A stretch of DNA of 20,000 nt from Chara braunii (GCA_003427395.1 BFEA01001226.1:1-20000), one strand, 5' to 3'. Positions 1-7,210 are shown, numbered from the stretch's first letter. A program made the numbers and translations. The notes: generated by a model from the letters alone, not told the origin.

Positions 1-99
1 GTTGCAGAGGGATGCTGTAGCAGTGCCCTGGGGAAGTAAGGAAGGTCCTTGGTTCTCACTGCTTGTTTGTTTTGTGGGGGGAATGCAGGGCAATCGAGG
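1..99. other. Unassigned left edge
   Basis: I recognise no gene or repeat here. A CAGGG pentamer at 86-90 could be an outer terminus of the repeat that follows, because related elements begin CAGGGT. However, the 8 bp before it (GGGGAATG) do not match the 8 bp after the far end of that element at 4760, so I do not claim it as the boundary. Confidence 0.3.
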
Positions 100-394
100 G
101 GTTGCATAACAAAATGAAAAATCGGCAAAGATGGTGGTGTCAAAACTTGCTTGCCCACTCACAAATTTGTTTTTTCTTTCTTTTCACTTTTTGTTTTTCC
201 TTTATTTCGGTGCATGAAAAAAATATATATTTTTTCAAACTTTATTTGTAGATTGTCTTTTATGTAAGGTACACATATATTAATTTTCATGGCATTTGTC
301 ACAGCCAAAAAAAAATAAAAAATTGCCAAAGATGGCGGTTTCAAAAATGTGTTTGCCAACTCAATAATTTCATTATCGTTTTTTTTTTTTTTAA

Positions 395-402
395 TTTTCA
401 TT
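395..402 (+). repeat. Target-site duplication TTTTCATT (left copy)
   Basis: An exact 8-bp match to 4491-4498. The pair brackets the element at 403-4490, and the length fits hAT-type insertion. Confidence 0.75.
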
Positions 403-416
403 TTGTGTAGCATCGT

Positions 417-443
417 GTTCGGGTTCGGTGACCGAACCCGAAC
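417..443. repeat. 27-bp palindrome, GTTCGG-rich
   Basis: The 13-base arms GTTCGGGTTCGGT and ACCGAACCCGAAC are perfect reverse complements around a single G. It sits just inside the left end of the TGTAG-type element. A decayed version lies at the matching end of its relative, about 6935-6952. Such subterminal palindromes are common in small DNA elements and may bind transposase, which is inference. Confidence 0.8.
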
Positions 444-574
444 ATTCGGGACCGAATGCGAACGAGTGCCGAAACTCTTCGAACGCGAACATTAAAAAAA
501 TAAAAAAATAAAATAACTCCAAAAAATATGGAAAAAAAAAATGTGATGTAAAATAATAATACAAACAACTTTTG

Positions 575-582
575 CCTTGGAG
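575..582 (+). repeat. Target-site duplication CCTTGGAG (left copy)
   Basis: Exact match to 4323-4330. The identity can be extended to 11 bp (CCTTGGAGGTA) because the retroelement itself starts GTAGTGAC, so the true length is 8-11 bp. Confidence 0.8.
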
Positions 583-1101
583 GTAGTGACAAGGGACTTG
601 TCGCAGTATCGCTATCCGTGGTTTTTGTGTGTACATTACTTGTAGGGTTTTTTTTTTTTTTTTTTTTTTTTTTTGTAACCCGGGGATGGTTCAGTAGAGC
701 GACTGATGGCCCCTTGAGCCCAGACCTTTTGGATTTGGATTCACGATTACAGACCGATTCGATCGATCGATTGCTAAAGTGCTCATTTCGTTTTGGCTCG
801 GCGTTTTTTTTGGAAGGTTCGACCGAAGAAATAGTTGTCAGACCCTAGACTGCGACCAAGCAACAGTACCACAAACCACGTAGTACTTAAGCAAGTGTTT
901 GGTATTGTAGTAGTCCTCTTTCGGCGTACGGCCCATCGCGGTTTTCCACAATAGACCGTGGTACGTGAAACAATTGGTTGTTTCTTGGGTTCTGGAATGA
1001 ATGTAACGCTGATTGTATTCTCTATTGTATCATTCTAACATTGTGTTACATGTGGTGTGATTACTTTGTGAGTATGATGAACTTGGATTGTTTTTCACAT
1101 A
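583..1101 (+). repeat. 5' direct terminal repeat of the retroelement
   Basis: It matches 3674-4322 from GTAGTGACAAGGGACTTGTCG to the TTGTTTTTCACATAGA region, including GATTCGATCGATCGATTGCT and ACTTAAGCAAGTGTTTGG. Compared with the 3' copy it lacks roughly 125 bp in the stretch after the TTTTGGATTTGGATT motif (about 725-750) and has a longer T-run at 647-674. Scattered substitutions show it is an old insertion. Open frames here are by-products of repeat sequence. Confidence 0.9.
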
Positions 1102-1236
1102 GACCTTTCGATGCACATGTGAACCTTCCTGGAATCTTCTAACTGGGAGTGAGTGAGCATTGGATTGTTTTCCACATAGACCTTTCGATGCACATGTGAA
1201 CCTTCCTGGAGTCTTCTAACTGGGAGTGAGTGAGCA
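1083..1236 (+). repeat. 77-bp tandem duplication in the element leader
   Basis: Two adjacent copies of a 77-bp unit, starting TTGGATTGTTTTYCACATAG at 1083 and 1160 and ending GTGAGTGAGCA. They differ at only a few positions (for example T/C near 1093 and AATCTT/GTCTT). The first copy starts within the last bases of the 5' terminal repeat. Confidence 0.9.
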
Positions 1237-1335
1237 CGTTTTTTCGTTCCTTTATTTACTTTTGTTTACTCTTGTTTACTCTTGGCGACATTTTGTGACT
1301 AACATAAGAAGATGATACGAATTTTTTTTGCCAGC

Positions 1336-1887
1336 ATGGTCGGTAACCACTATCGAGATGGGAGCAGAGAGAGGAGGCGACCCCGCTCGCCGGAACGAGG
1401 ACGCCGTGATAATAGAGAGGACAACCACGAGCGACATGGTGGTTCGAGGAGTAACAGTCGTGAAGAGCGGAGGGAAAACCTTCCACGCCGCGGCCCACCG
1501 ACATGTTATGGATGCAGAGTGGTTGGTCACTATCGTACCGACTGTTGGAGGTACTAGACCAACCCGGTGGCTCGACGCCAAATGGAAGCGGACGGTTATG
1601 TCTGCCCAGTCGAGTTTAATCGGAGGGTAGGTGTTATATCGCCACCACGTGATCGAGCACATCAGCCGCCGGTGGCAGAACTTGAACCTGCTGCAGACTT
1701 TCGCCTTGATGAACTTGGAAGGACGGTCGCATCTGTCCAAGAATTTGTTGAGATGGAAAGAGCTAGACGAGCTAAGAAGGAGCAGCGTCATCGTGAACGT
1801 GAGAAGGCCTGGCAGGTGGAAGAGGCAGCCAGAGTGGCCGAGGCGGAGAGGGGGCTCTCACAAAGCAGAGAAACTGCGGAAACGTGA
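1336..1887 (+). pseudogene. Gag-like zinc-knuckle protein remnant
   Basis: The likely start is the ATG at 1336 (MVGNHYRDG), although the frame is open from 1312. The first 55 residues are rich in Arg, Glu, Ser and Asp, followed by one CCHC zinc knuckle, CYGCRVVGHYRTDC (spacing C-X2-C-X4-H-X4-C), at 1504-1545. This motif binds nucleic acid in retroelement Gag proteins. An in-frame TAG at 1555-1557 breaks the frame just after the knuckle. The same frame then continues through VARRQMEADGYVCPVEF and LDELGRTVASVQEF into a charged Arg/Glu helix (probable coiled coil, about 1740-1870), ending at TGA 1885-1887. A second frame continues with KLRKREEQ and VEVQLSVRLGDIS up to about 1960, so a frameshift lies near 1855-1880. 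The product would be a nucleic-acid-binding, self-associating protein. It is broken in this copy. Confidence 0.65.
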
Positions 1888-2158
1888 GGAGCAGCCATCT
1901 ATGGTGAAGGTTGTTGAAGTCCAACTCTCGGTGAGGCTCGGAGATATCAGTGAGAATATATCTATGGAATGGGATACGGAAGGCCTTTGGTTCGTCTCGT
2001 GTCATGCATGAAGGGAAGACCGGTTGTCTGAGGGAGCTCAAAAAAACGTTTGAACCCCACGGGTCCATTGTGTTTCTATATCTGAGACGTTGGGGGGCGC
2101 GAAGGAGCGTCAATAAACCGTTTATGGTCTCACTCGACGTAACCCCAAATGTCTCGAT
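1888..2158 (+). pseudogene. Decayed coding spacer between gag-like and RT frames
   Basis: Short stretches that look protein-coding appear in changing frames (for example WGARRSVNKPFMVSLDVTPN near 2091-2150, following the gag-like tail that ends near 1960). No frame stays open and no domain is recognisable. The pattern fits coding sequence with several indels rather than non-coding DNA. Confidence 0.35.
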
Positions 2159-3361
2159 ATGCTCCGGGGATGGGACCTGGATTCATTATCTAGCTTGTTT
2201 AATACGGTCAAGGAATTCAATAGGAAGAGCACGCGCGCGTATCTACGATGCCTGATTGGTCGATGTGTGAAGGAGGGCTTTGGTTTCAATTTCTCTGCTC
2301 GTATTGTATTTTGTCTAGTTTTTTACGATCGTATCAAGTAGGTCGACGTACGTAAATTGGTGAACGATAAGTTAGGTGAGTTGACTCTTCCACCTTGTGT
2401 AACTCGGCGTACGTGAAGATCACTCTGCATCATTTGGATGCGTAATCCAAGTGTTGAGGATCTGATTCACAACCATCGTGTTTTTGTTCGATTGGATGTG
2501 TCACCTTGCGCCTGCGCAGGCTTGCCGTCTTCAAGGGTGCGAGGTCACGTGCGAGTCCGGCTACGCGAAGTGGAGGGTATCTCGCCGCAATTAATGAACG
2601 GTAATAACGTCCCGAAGGTCAATCATAGGGACAGAGGGGAAAAATTGGGCCAGGAAATTAGCAAAGGCTTCTTGAAGAAGAGACTTGAAGGGATTAATAA
2701 GAGTTTGGGTCGTTCTAGTTGTGACCCAAGTGTGGTTGCACGGTCCTATGATATTAAGGACATGTTCACCCTCTTGCTGCATCACGATATCCTGGATGCT
2801 GTCGACTGGCTTTTGGAGTTTCACACCGGAAAAAGGAGGACTTTCGTTCGGGTGAATACCCGAGGCAAGAGTGCCAGTTTTGGAGTTACGACCGGCTATG
2901 ACCATTGGAGGAAGGTCGCTTTTGAGGAGATTCGCAAATTCGTGAGATTCGAACTCACTCACACGTACACTTACACATTAGGGGTCCTGCTTCAGCAAAA
3001 CATTGGGATACCCATGGGGAAGAGCACATCTCCCCCTCTCGCGTGCATCATGTGCGCACACTCCGAGTATTGTTTTCTCCACAGCCTGGGGAAACAGCGT
3101 AGTGCAGGGTTTGGAGTTCGATTGATTGAGGATGTGGGCCTGTTCATTGCTGCAGAGCAACTGGACGCCACGAGTGTGGCCGACATTTTTTCGGCATTTT
3201 CAAGCTATTATCCCAATAATCTCATGCTAAAAATAACGGATGATGGACGGGTTTTTGGGAATTTCTCGGGTGTGAGGTCTGACACAACCGTCATTTTCCC
3301 TTTATGGAATGTGTGCAAGTCTCTAAGAACGAGGAGTCACTGTGAAAGGACGAACAATTGA
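2159..3361 (+). pseudogene. Reverse transcriptase remnant (Penelope-like palm)
   Basis: One frame runs from 2159 to 3361 with in-frame stops at 2339-2341 and 2414-2416. The longest open part starts at 2438 (307 residues). Residue numbers below count from 2438. Motif A is SYDIKDMF (D105), motif B is GIPMGKSTSPPLA (190-202), and the motif C position reads RLIEDV (228-233), where an active enzyme has two aspartates. A D/E-like segment, LKITDDGRVFGNF, follows at 264-276. The order and spacing of A, B and C match RNA-dependent DNA polymerases that copy element RNA. SxDxxxxF and GxxMGxxxSPxLA are closest, from memory, to Penelope-like elements. The fingers motifs expected upstream of motif A are not visible, so an internal deletion is likely. 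The copy is dead from stops and the E231 change. Confidence 0.6.
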
Positions 3362-3612
3362 CCTTTTTCAATGGTCAGTCATACCTGTCGCCGGGCAACA
3401 AAATGCAGAAGAGTGTTGTCTTAGCTGGCCACCTGCACCGTATCGACCGTAACACATCCGCAAGACACGAAATTCCGAGGAGAGTTATATCATTGAAGAG
3501 GGAATCACAGTTGAAGGAATTTTCTGCGGACTTTTTTCTTCGTGTCCTCAAACGTTTTGCCCACGGGCGGGATGCCCACTGGAAACTGGTGGTCGATTTG
3601 GTAAACCGATGA
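3358..3612 (+). pseudogene. RT C-terminal continuation in another frame
   Basis: An 84-residue frame directly after the RT frame, shifted to a different phase. Residues such as SYLSPGNKMQKSVVLAGHLHRIDR and KEFSADFFLRVLKRF look like the region after the palm in related RT proteins (thumb). This suggests the RT frame was broken by an indel near 3280-3360. It ends at TGA 3610-3612, about 60 bp before the 3' terminal repeat. No endonuclease motif (GIY-YIG) is seen, so either the element lacks one or it was lost. Confidence 0.45.
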
Positions 3613-3673
3613 GAGTTGCTTGGAGTAGTCCGCAGCGGCTGAACTCTGACGAAGTAGTGATAGGGGTTTTGTC

Positions 3674-4322
3674 GTAGTGACAAGGGACTTGTCGTAGTAT
3701 CGCTATCCGCGGCTTTTGTGTGTACATTTCTTGTAGTTTTTTTTGCTTTTTTTTTTATTTTGCCCCCCGAGGATGGTTCAGTAGTAGAGCGACTAATAGC
3801 CCGGACCTTTTGGATTTGGATTTGGATTTTGACTCTTTCGTTTTTTGTTGTTTGCTTTGTTCTTTGGGCCCTTGGAGCCCAGACCCTGTTGTTTGGTTTT
3901 GTTTTTGGACTTTGGCTCTGTACGAGGGACGTTATGATCTTGGGCACGAGTACAGACCAGATTCGATCGACCGATTGCTGAAGTACTCATTTCGTTTTGG
4001 CTCGGCGCTTTTTCTGGAAGGTTCGACCGGAGAAATAGTTGTCAAACCCTAGACTGCGACCAAGTGACAGTACTGCCAACCACATAGTACTTAAGCAAGT
4101 GTTTGGTATTGTAGTAGTCCTCTTTTGGTGGACGATCCATCGCGATTTTCCGCAATAGACCGTGGTACGTGGAACGATTGGTGGTTTTAGGGGTTGTGGA
4201 ATGAATGTAACACCGATTGTGTTCTCTATTGTATCATTCTAGCATTGTGTTACGTGTGGTGTGCTTACTATATTATGATATACTCTGTGCGTATGATCAA
4301 CTTCGATTGTTTTCCACGTATA
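3674..4322 (+). repeat. 3' direct terminal repeat of the retroelement
   Basis: The longer partner of the repeat at 583-1101. It begins GTAGTGACAAGGGACTTGTCG and ends TTGTTTTCCACGTATA directly before the CCTTGGAG duplication at 4323-4330. The extra segment of about 125 bp (around 3825-3955) is absent from the 5' copy. Open frames crossing it in both directions are not genes. Confidence 0.9.
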
Positions 4323-4330
4323 CCTTGGAG
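4323..4330 (+). repeat. Target-site duplication CCTTGGAG (right copy)
   Basis: Identical to 575-582. It marks the right border of the retroelement. Confidence 0.8.
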
Positions 4331-4362
4331 GTATGCTCAAACTCGTAACCAAACTGGAGTTA

Positions 4363-4390
4363 AAATATATATATATATATATATATATTT
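4363..4390. repeat. (TA)n microsatellite inside the TGTAG-type element
   Basis: About 13 TA units. The uninterrupted relative at 6459-6968 has no such run at the matching place, so the run expanded in this copy. Confidence 0.85.
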
Positions 4391-4490
4391 TAATATGTTC
4401 GGCTGAAGACGTTCGGGTGGCGTTCGGCCGAACACCCGAATATGTTCGGACGTTCAAAAAAGCTTCGAACATGTTCGGTGTGCTACATCG

Positions 4491-4498
4491 TTTTCATT
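4491..4498 (+). repeat. Target-site duplication TTTTCATT (right copy)
   Basis: Identical to 395-402. It marks the right border of the TGTAG-type element. Confidence 0.75.
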
Positions 4499-4796
4499 AT
4501 TATTATTTATTTTTAGTATTGATTTTTATTTCAAATTTGGTAAATAATTTGGATGTAACGTTAAGGCAAATGTTGTTTAGTTTATTCTTCTGCATAACAT
4601 ATATTTTTTTCAGATTTTTTAAAAATCTTTGTTTTTATTTTTATTTTTATTTTTTTGGGGTTCGCCCTCGGCCTAACAGCTGAATGTGTTAAGAGGGGGT
4701 GCCGAAGGGTCGGGCATTCGGGTTCGGGCGTTCGGCCCGCCCTGAACGCCGACAACGCTGTATATATGGATATACATATATATATGTATATATATC

Positions 4797-5047
4797 GAGT
4801 TGTGAATACCCAAGATCCTCAAGTTGGGTACTACACTCTTAAACTTCCCTTAGCTCAAACCATTTTTGTGTTTGTACCATGTGCCTTTATGTTGTGGCCA
4901 ATAGATCGACCGCATCATGAATGTGGCACAAAGACAAAGCTGGATTTGTCGTCAAAGGGAAAGAGGCTGAGGGAGGTGAAACGGGCTAGTGGAAAGAGAC
5001 CCAACAATGTCACGAGAAGAAAACGGGCCTACCGACACAAAAAATAG
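4797..5047 (+). other. Open frame of unknown nature
   Basis: A frame is open from about 4655 to the TAG at 5045-5047. Its first third is repeat sequence (end of the CAGGG-type element and a TA-rich stretch, 4761-4796), so only about 83 residues from 4797 could be real. They include YYTLKLPLAQTIFVFVP and a Lys/Arg-rich tail ending RRKRAYRHKK. The stop codon directly abuts the LTR start at 5048. I do not recognise the protein. It may be chance, or the end of a coding region into which the LTR element inserted. Confidence 0.15.
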
Positions 5048-5350
5048 TGTCAGATTCATTATGATAGTCCTTTAGTCCCGTAGGATGAGGCCCGGGCAGA
5101 TAGACTCAATGGATAGGTGATTAAACGATATTGTTGTATTGTTTATCGGAGGCTAAACGATATTGTTGTATTGTTTATCGGAGGCGAGAAGTGAGCCTTT
5201 CTTTATCAACAGGCTGCAGTGTATAATATGCACGGATTTTGTGTGCTCGCAGTTTCATAAATTTGCTTTCATTTGTGTTCACATATGTCTATCCTGCTTT
5301 TAGCTTGTTGTAACTTAGAAAATTTGAGTTTCAATGGTTGGTTCGCAACA
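5048..5350 (+). mobile_element. LTR of a Ty1/Ty3-type retrotransposon (5' LTR or remnant)
   Basis: About 303 bp running from TGTCAGATTC to TTCGCAACA, with canonical TG...CA ends, followed three bases later by a primer-binding site for initiator methionine tRNA. Such a site lies directly downstream of a 5' LTR, which fixes the orientation. No partner LTR and no gag or pol reading frame follows: the downstream sequence is cut off by another element at 5527. The LTR contains a 32-bp tandem repeat. Which superfamily it belongs to cannot be told. Confidence 0.55.
5122..5185 (+). repeat. 32-bp tandem repeat (two copies)
   Basis: Two exact adjacent 32-bp units beginning TAAACGATATTGTTG at 5122 and 5154. 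They lie inside the LTR, where tandem motifs often belong to the promoter (U3). Function is unproven. Confidence 0.9.
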
Positions 5351-5353
5351 GTT

Positions 5354-5365
5354 TGGTATTAGAGT
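5354..5365 (+). promoter_or_regulatory. Primer-binding site, initiator tRNA-Met type
   Basis: TGGTATTAGAGT differs at two positions from the usual plant element primer site TGGTATCAGAGC. It starts three bases after the LTR ends in CA. Host tRNA-Met would prime minus-strand DNA synthesis here. The mismatches fit an old copy. Confidence 0.55.
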
Positions 5366-5518
5366 GGCGTCTCTCGCTAACAGATTATGTTTTATGGTAT
5401 CGGCGCAACAATGGCGCTCTGCGGGCAATGTTGTTAACCTTCTTGGTGGTTGGTGAGCGATCTCATGCGCTGAGTGGTGAGCACATGGATTGACGTGGTA
5501 TGAAAATTGTAATATTGT
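5366..5518. other. Possible internal region of the LTR element
   Basis: It follows the primer-binding site, so it is probably the untranslated leader of the LTR retrotransposon. No reading frame or domain is visible before the sequence is interrupted by the element at 5527. Confidence 0.3.
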
Positions 5519-5526
5519 GATGAGAG

Positions 5527-5660
5527 TTAGGATACCAAAATGAGACCATTTGCCTGACCGAACCATATTATTTTGAATTTGGTAAAGAAATTTGATGTGA
5601 CACTGAGGTAAACGTTATTGTATTTATATTGATGCATAACATGGTGTTTTTTTTTTTTTT

Positions 5661-5691
<31 letters not shown>

Positions 5692-5770
5692 GGGTGGTTC
5701 TTCCCTGTTCTTGCATAGCCAGGCCACCCAGGAAAACAAGGTGACCCGGGCGATCTGGCTAATAGTCTAA
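5527..5770 (+). mobile_element. ~240-bp MITE, TAGGCTA family, copy 1 (decayed)
   Basis: The left end TTAGGATACCAAAATG matches CTAGGCTATCAGAATG at 17455. The right end, read in reverse, is TTAGACTATTAGCCAG against CTAGGCTACCAGCC. The flanking octamers GATGAGAG (5519-5526) and GATAATAG (5771-5778) agree at 6 of 8 positions, fitting an old target duplication. Inside are the shared core (5573-5650), a T24-G24 run, and a GC-rich stretch around GGTGACCCGGGCGATCTGG. Its length, 244 bp, is close to the 237-bp copy at 17455. It has no coding capacity. Confidence 0.6.
5647..5694. repeat. Back-to-back homopolymers T24 then G24
   Basis: Twenty-four T followed by twenty-four G with no interruption. The other copies of this MITE have T-runs here but no long G-run (compare 12096-12125 and 17648-17660). 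The exact lengths may be affected by sequencing. Confidence 0.9.
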
Positions 5771-5778
5771 GATAATAG

Positions 5779-6450
5779 TATATTGGTGCTTGTTTTTGCT
5801 TCGGGTAGTATTGAGAATGAAATATCGAAGTTCCCTCAACATGACCAGTCATCAAAAGCGGTATCATAGTTGTTGAGATAAAGGTTAGGGGTAGTGTCAT
5901 TGGGTAAGCGTTGATAACCTTACCTGCTCTTAACTATTATTCTTACCATGAGGAAGAACATTTCACTTGAGAGTCCTCTCATCGTGAGTTGTGAGGTCAC
6001 ACAACTTTGAGAGTCAACATTTTTTTGGTGCATCCAGTGGGGAAGTGCAGTGCAAGAAGAGTCCAAGGTGGATGAAGCATATAATGTGGAGCTAGTTCAT
6101 GCATGTTTGCGCAGGCATACCAACTTTAACATGTCGTAAAGTTATATACTAGTCGGGTGGGCGAGTCGTCCGGTTTACGACTATAAATAATTATGGATGG
6201 GTTATAACGACCTACACTAAGTTGTTATGCATTAGGGTGAATCTGTTTTCATTAGTTATTGTTTTTTTACACAGTTATTAGTCATCAATTAAGGAGGTGT
6301 GAATAAAATTTAGTAAAGTTAAGGAGTTGGTGAGGATTTTAATTGAATATTCAACTATTACAATCTATAATGCAATCTCAGTAAAAAATAGAAATTTATT
6401 TCATCGTAGTTCCTAAACCCTAACTTGCAACTATACATGTCCAACTTAAA
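5779..6450. other. Unassigned AT-rich stretch
   Basis: No gene, RNA or recognised repeat. Small stretches such as 5985-6130 have a more even base composition, but no frame longer than about 40 codons looks coding. Confidence 0.4.
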
Positions 6451-6458
6451 GTAATACT

Positions 6459-6968
6459 TTATGTAGTAGAACACTGAACATGTTCGGAGTTTTTTTTTCG
6501 AATGTCTGAAAATGTTCGGGTGTTCGGCCGAACGCTTGTTGAATGTGTTCAGTCGAACATATTTAAAAAACTAATACTAATCAAATTAGGTTTTTATTTT
6601 TAACTCGAGTTTGGTTATGAATTTGACAATATCTCCCAGATAAAAGTTGTTTATACCTCCGAGCCTGTTTTGCTGACCCTGAATGTCACTGCGCACCGAA
6701 TTTTGTCGAGCAAAGGTCCCATTGTATTTTTTTTCTGATACCCGTCGAAAAAAACAAAACAAAACAACAAAAACAAAAAAAAGGAAAAAAACAAAGACGA
6801 ATACAAAACATTGGGTATATACGAGAGTCTGCTAAAGGGTGTTACTGTCCTCCGCAAAATACGACAATAAGGACGCTTCTATATACGTTCGGAGGGTTTT
6901 GACGCTCGTTCGCGTCCGGTCGCGAACGTTCAAGTTCGGTTACCGAACCCGAATATGATGCTACACAG
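6459..6968. mobile_element. Intact TGTAG-type hAT-like MITE (510 bp)
   Basis: It is flanked by exact 8-bp duplications GTAATACT (6451-6458 and 6969-6976). The ends ATGTAGTAGAACACTGAAC and, in reverse, TGTGTAGCATCATATTCGGG form an imperfect inverted repeat. In reverse it matches both halves of the element at 403-4490, and runs straight through the point where that copy carries the retroelement. It is therefore the empty-site form. GTTCGG-rich ends surround an AT-rich centre with A-rich runs (6745-6800). The frame at 6651-6857 on the minus strand is chance. Confidence 0.85.
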
Positions 6969-6976
6969 GTAATACT

Positions 6977-7202
6977 TTGTTTTTCCTACGTGGTAAATTA
7001 TGTTCATATTTATAAATTGGTCGGACAAAGTTGTGTATGCATAAAATTTGTTCGAGTACGTCCAAACTTTGATAATTCTTGTTGCTGGGTATAACTGCAA
7101 TTTAGGAATGTTAACCTTGAAGGTTTGAACTGGTACAACGAATTCATGAAAACTTAATATTTCAAAATATCGGGTCTGCATGAAACTCGTATTTTTTTAT
7201 AG
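6977..7202. other. Unassigned spacer between two elements
   Basis: AT-rich. The minus-strand frame crossing 6930-7181 overlaps the element end and resembles no known protein. Nothing else is visible. Confidence 0.4.
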
Positions 7203-7210
7203 TTGTAAAG

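Larger units (their letters stand above)
583..4322 (+). mobile_element. Retroelement with direct terminal repeats, gag-like and RT remnants (Penelope-like?)
   Basis: A 3.74-kb insertion bounded by CCTTGGAG duplications. The order is: terminal repeat (583-about 1101), a 77-bp tandem duplication, gag-like frame with zinc knuckle, decayed spacer, reverse transcriptase frame, second terminal repeat (3674-4322). The repeats lack TG...CA ends, and no tRNA-type primer site follows the first one, so a standard LTR element is unlikely. Penelope-like elements often carry direct terminal repeats (pseudo-LTRs), and the RT residues fit that group loosely. I see no GIY-YIG endonuclease, integrase, protease or RNase H. 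Stops, frameshifts and a changed catalytic residue show the copy is dead. Alternative: two elements, one supplying gag and one RT, fused by nesting; continuous flanking by one terminal repeat pair argues against this. Confidence 0.7.
403..4490. mobile_element. hAT-like MITE (TGTAG ends), interrupted by a retroelement
   Basis: The left end reads TTGTGTAGCATCG and the reverse complement of the right end reads CGATGTAGCACACC, so the termini form an imperfect inverted repeat around TGTAGCA. Exact 8-bp duplications, TTTTCATT, flank it. Only 403-582 and 4331-4490 are element sequence; the rest is the inserted retroelement. The uninterrupted relative at 6459-6968 is in the opposite orientation and matches both halves. 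It contains GTTCGG-rich ends, a core around TTTTAACTC.AGTTTGGTTA, and the AAAAGTTGTT motif. The left end holds a near-perfect palindrome at 417-443 (13-bp arms). There is no coding potential. The 8-bp duplication suggests a hAT transposase acting in trans, but other superfamilies also leave 8 bp. Confidence 0.8.
100..4760 (-). mobile_element. CAGGG-type non-autonomous DNA element, outer host of the nest
   Basis: The element survives in two pieces, about 100-394 and 4499-4760, separated by a 4.1-kb nested insertion. Read in reverse, both pieces match the element at 8634-9398 in the same order. The motif around GCCAAAGATGGCGGT occurs at 121-160 and 323-370. The shared AT-rich core is at 4534-4630, and a GTTCGGG-rich end at 4660-4760 finishes in CAACGCTG where the relative has TTACCCTG. 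Joining 402 to 4499 restores the relative's uninterrupted order. The end corresponding to the GTACGTACGG hairpin of 9343-9386 is missing on the left, so this copy is truncated. No coding capacity is visible. An 8-bp duplication cannot be demonstrated. Confidence 0.7.

Noticed and set aside
618-848. Plus-strand frame with a poly-Phe run
   Set aside because: Lies in the 5' terminal repeat and follows the T-run. A similar frame at 3720-4052 comes from the 3' terminal repeat.
1276-1791. 171-residue minus-strand frame
   Set aside because: Antisense of the zinc-knuckle frame, which has the clear CCHC motif; the minus frame shows no motif.
1772-2113. Minus-strand frame of 113 residues
   Set aside because: Antisense to gag-like sequence; no recognisable feature.
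3375-3947. 190-residue minus-strand frame
   Set aside because: Antisense to the RT C-terminal part and the terminal repeat; low complexity Lys/Thr/Gln composition.
583-4322. Classical LTR retrotransposon
   Set aside because: The direct repeats lack TG...CA ends, no tRNA primer site follows the 5' repeat, no polypurine tract precedes the 3' repeat, and no protease, RNase H or integrase is visible.
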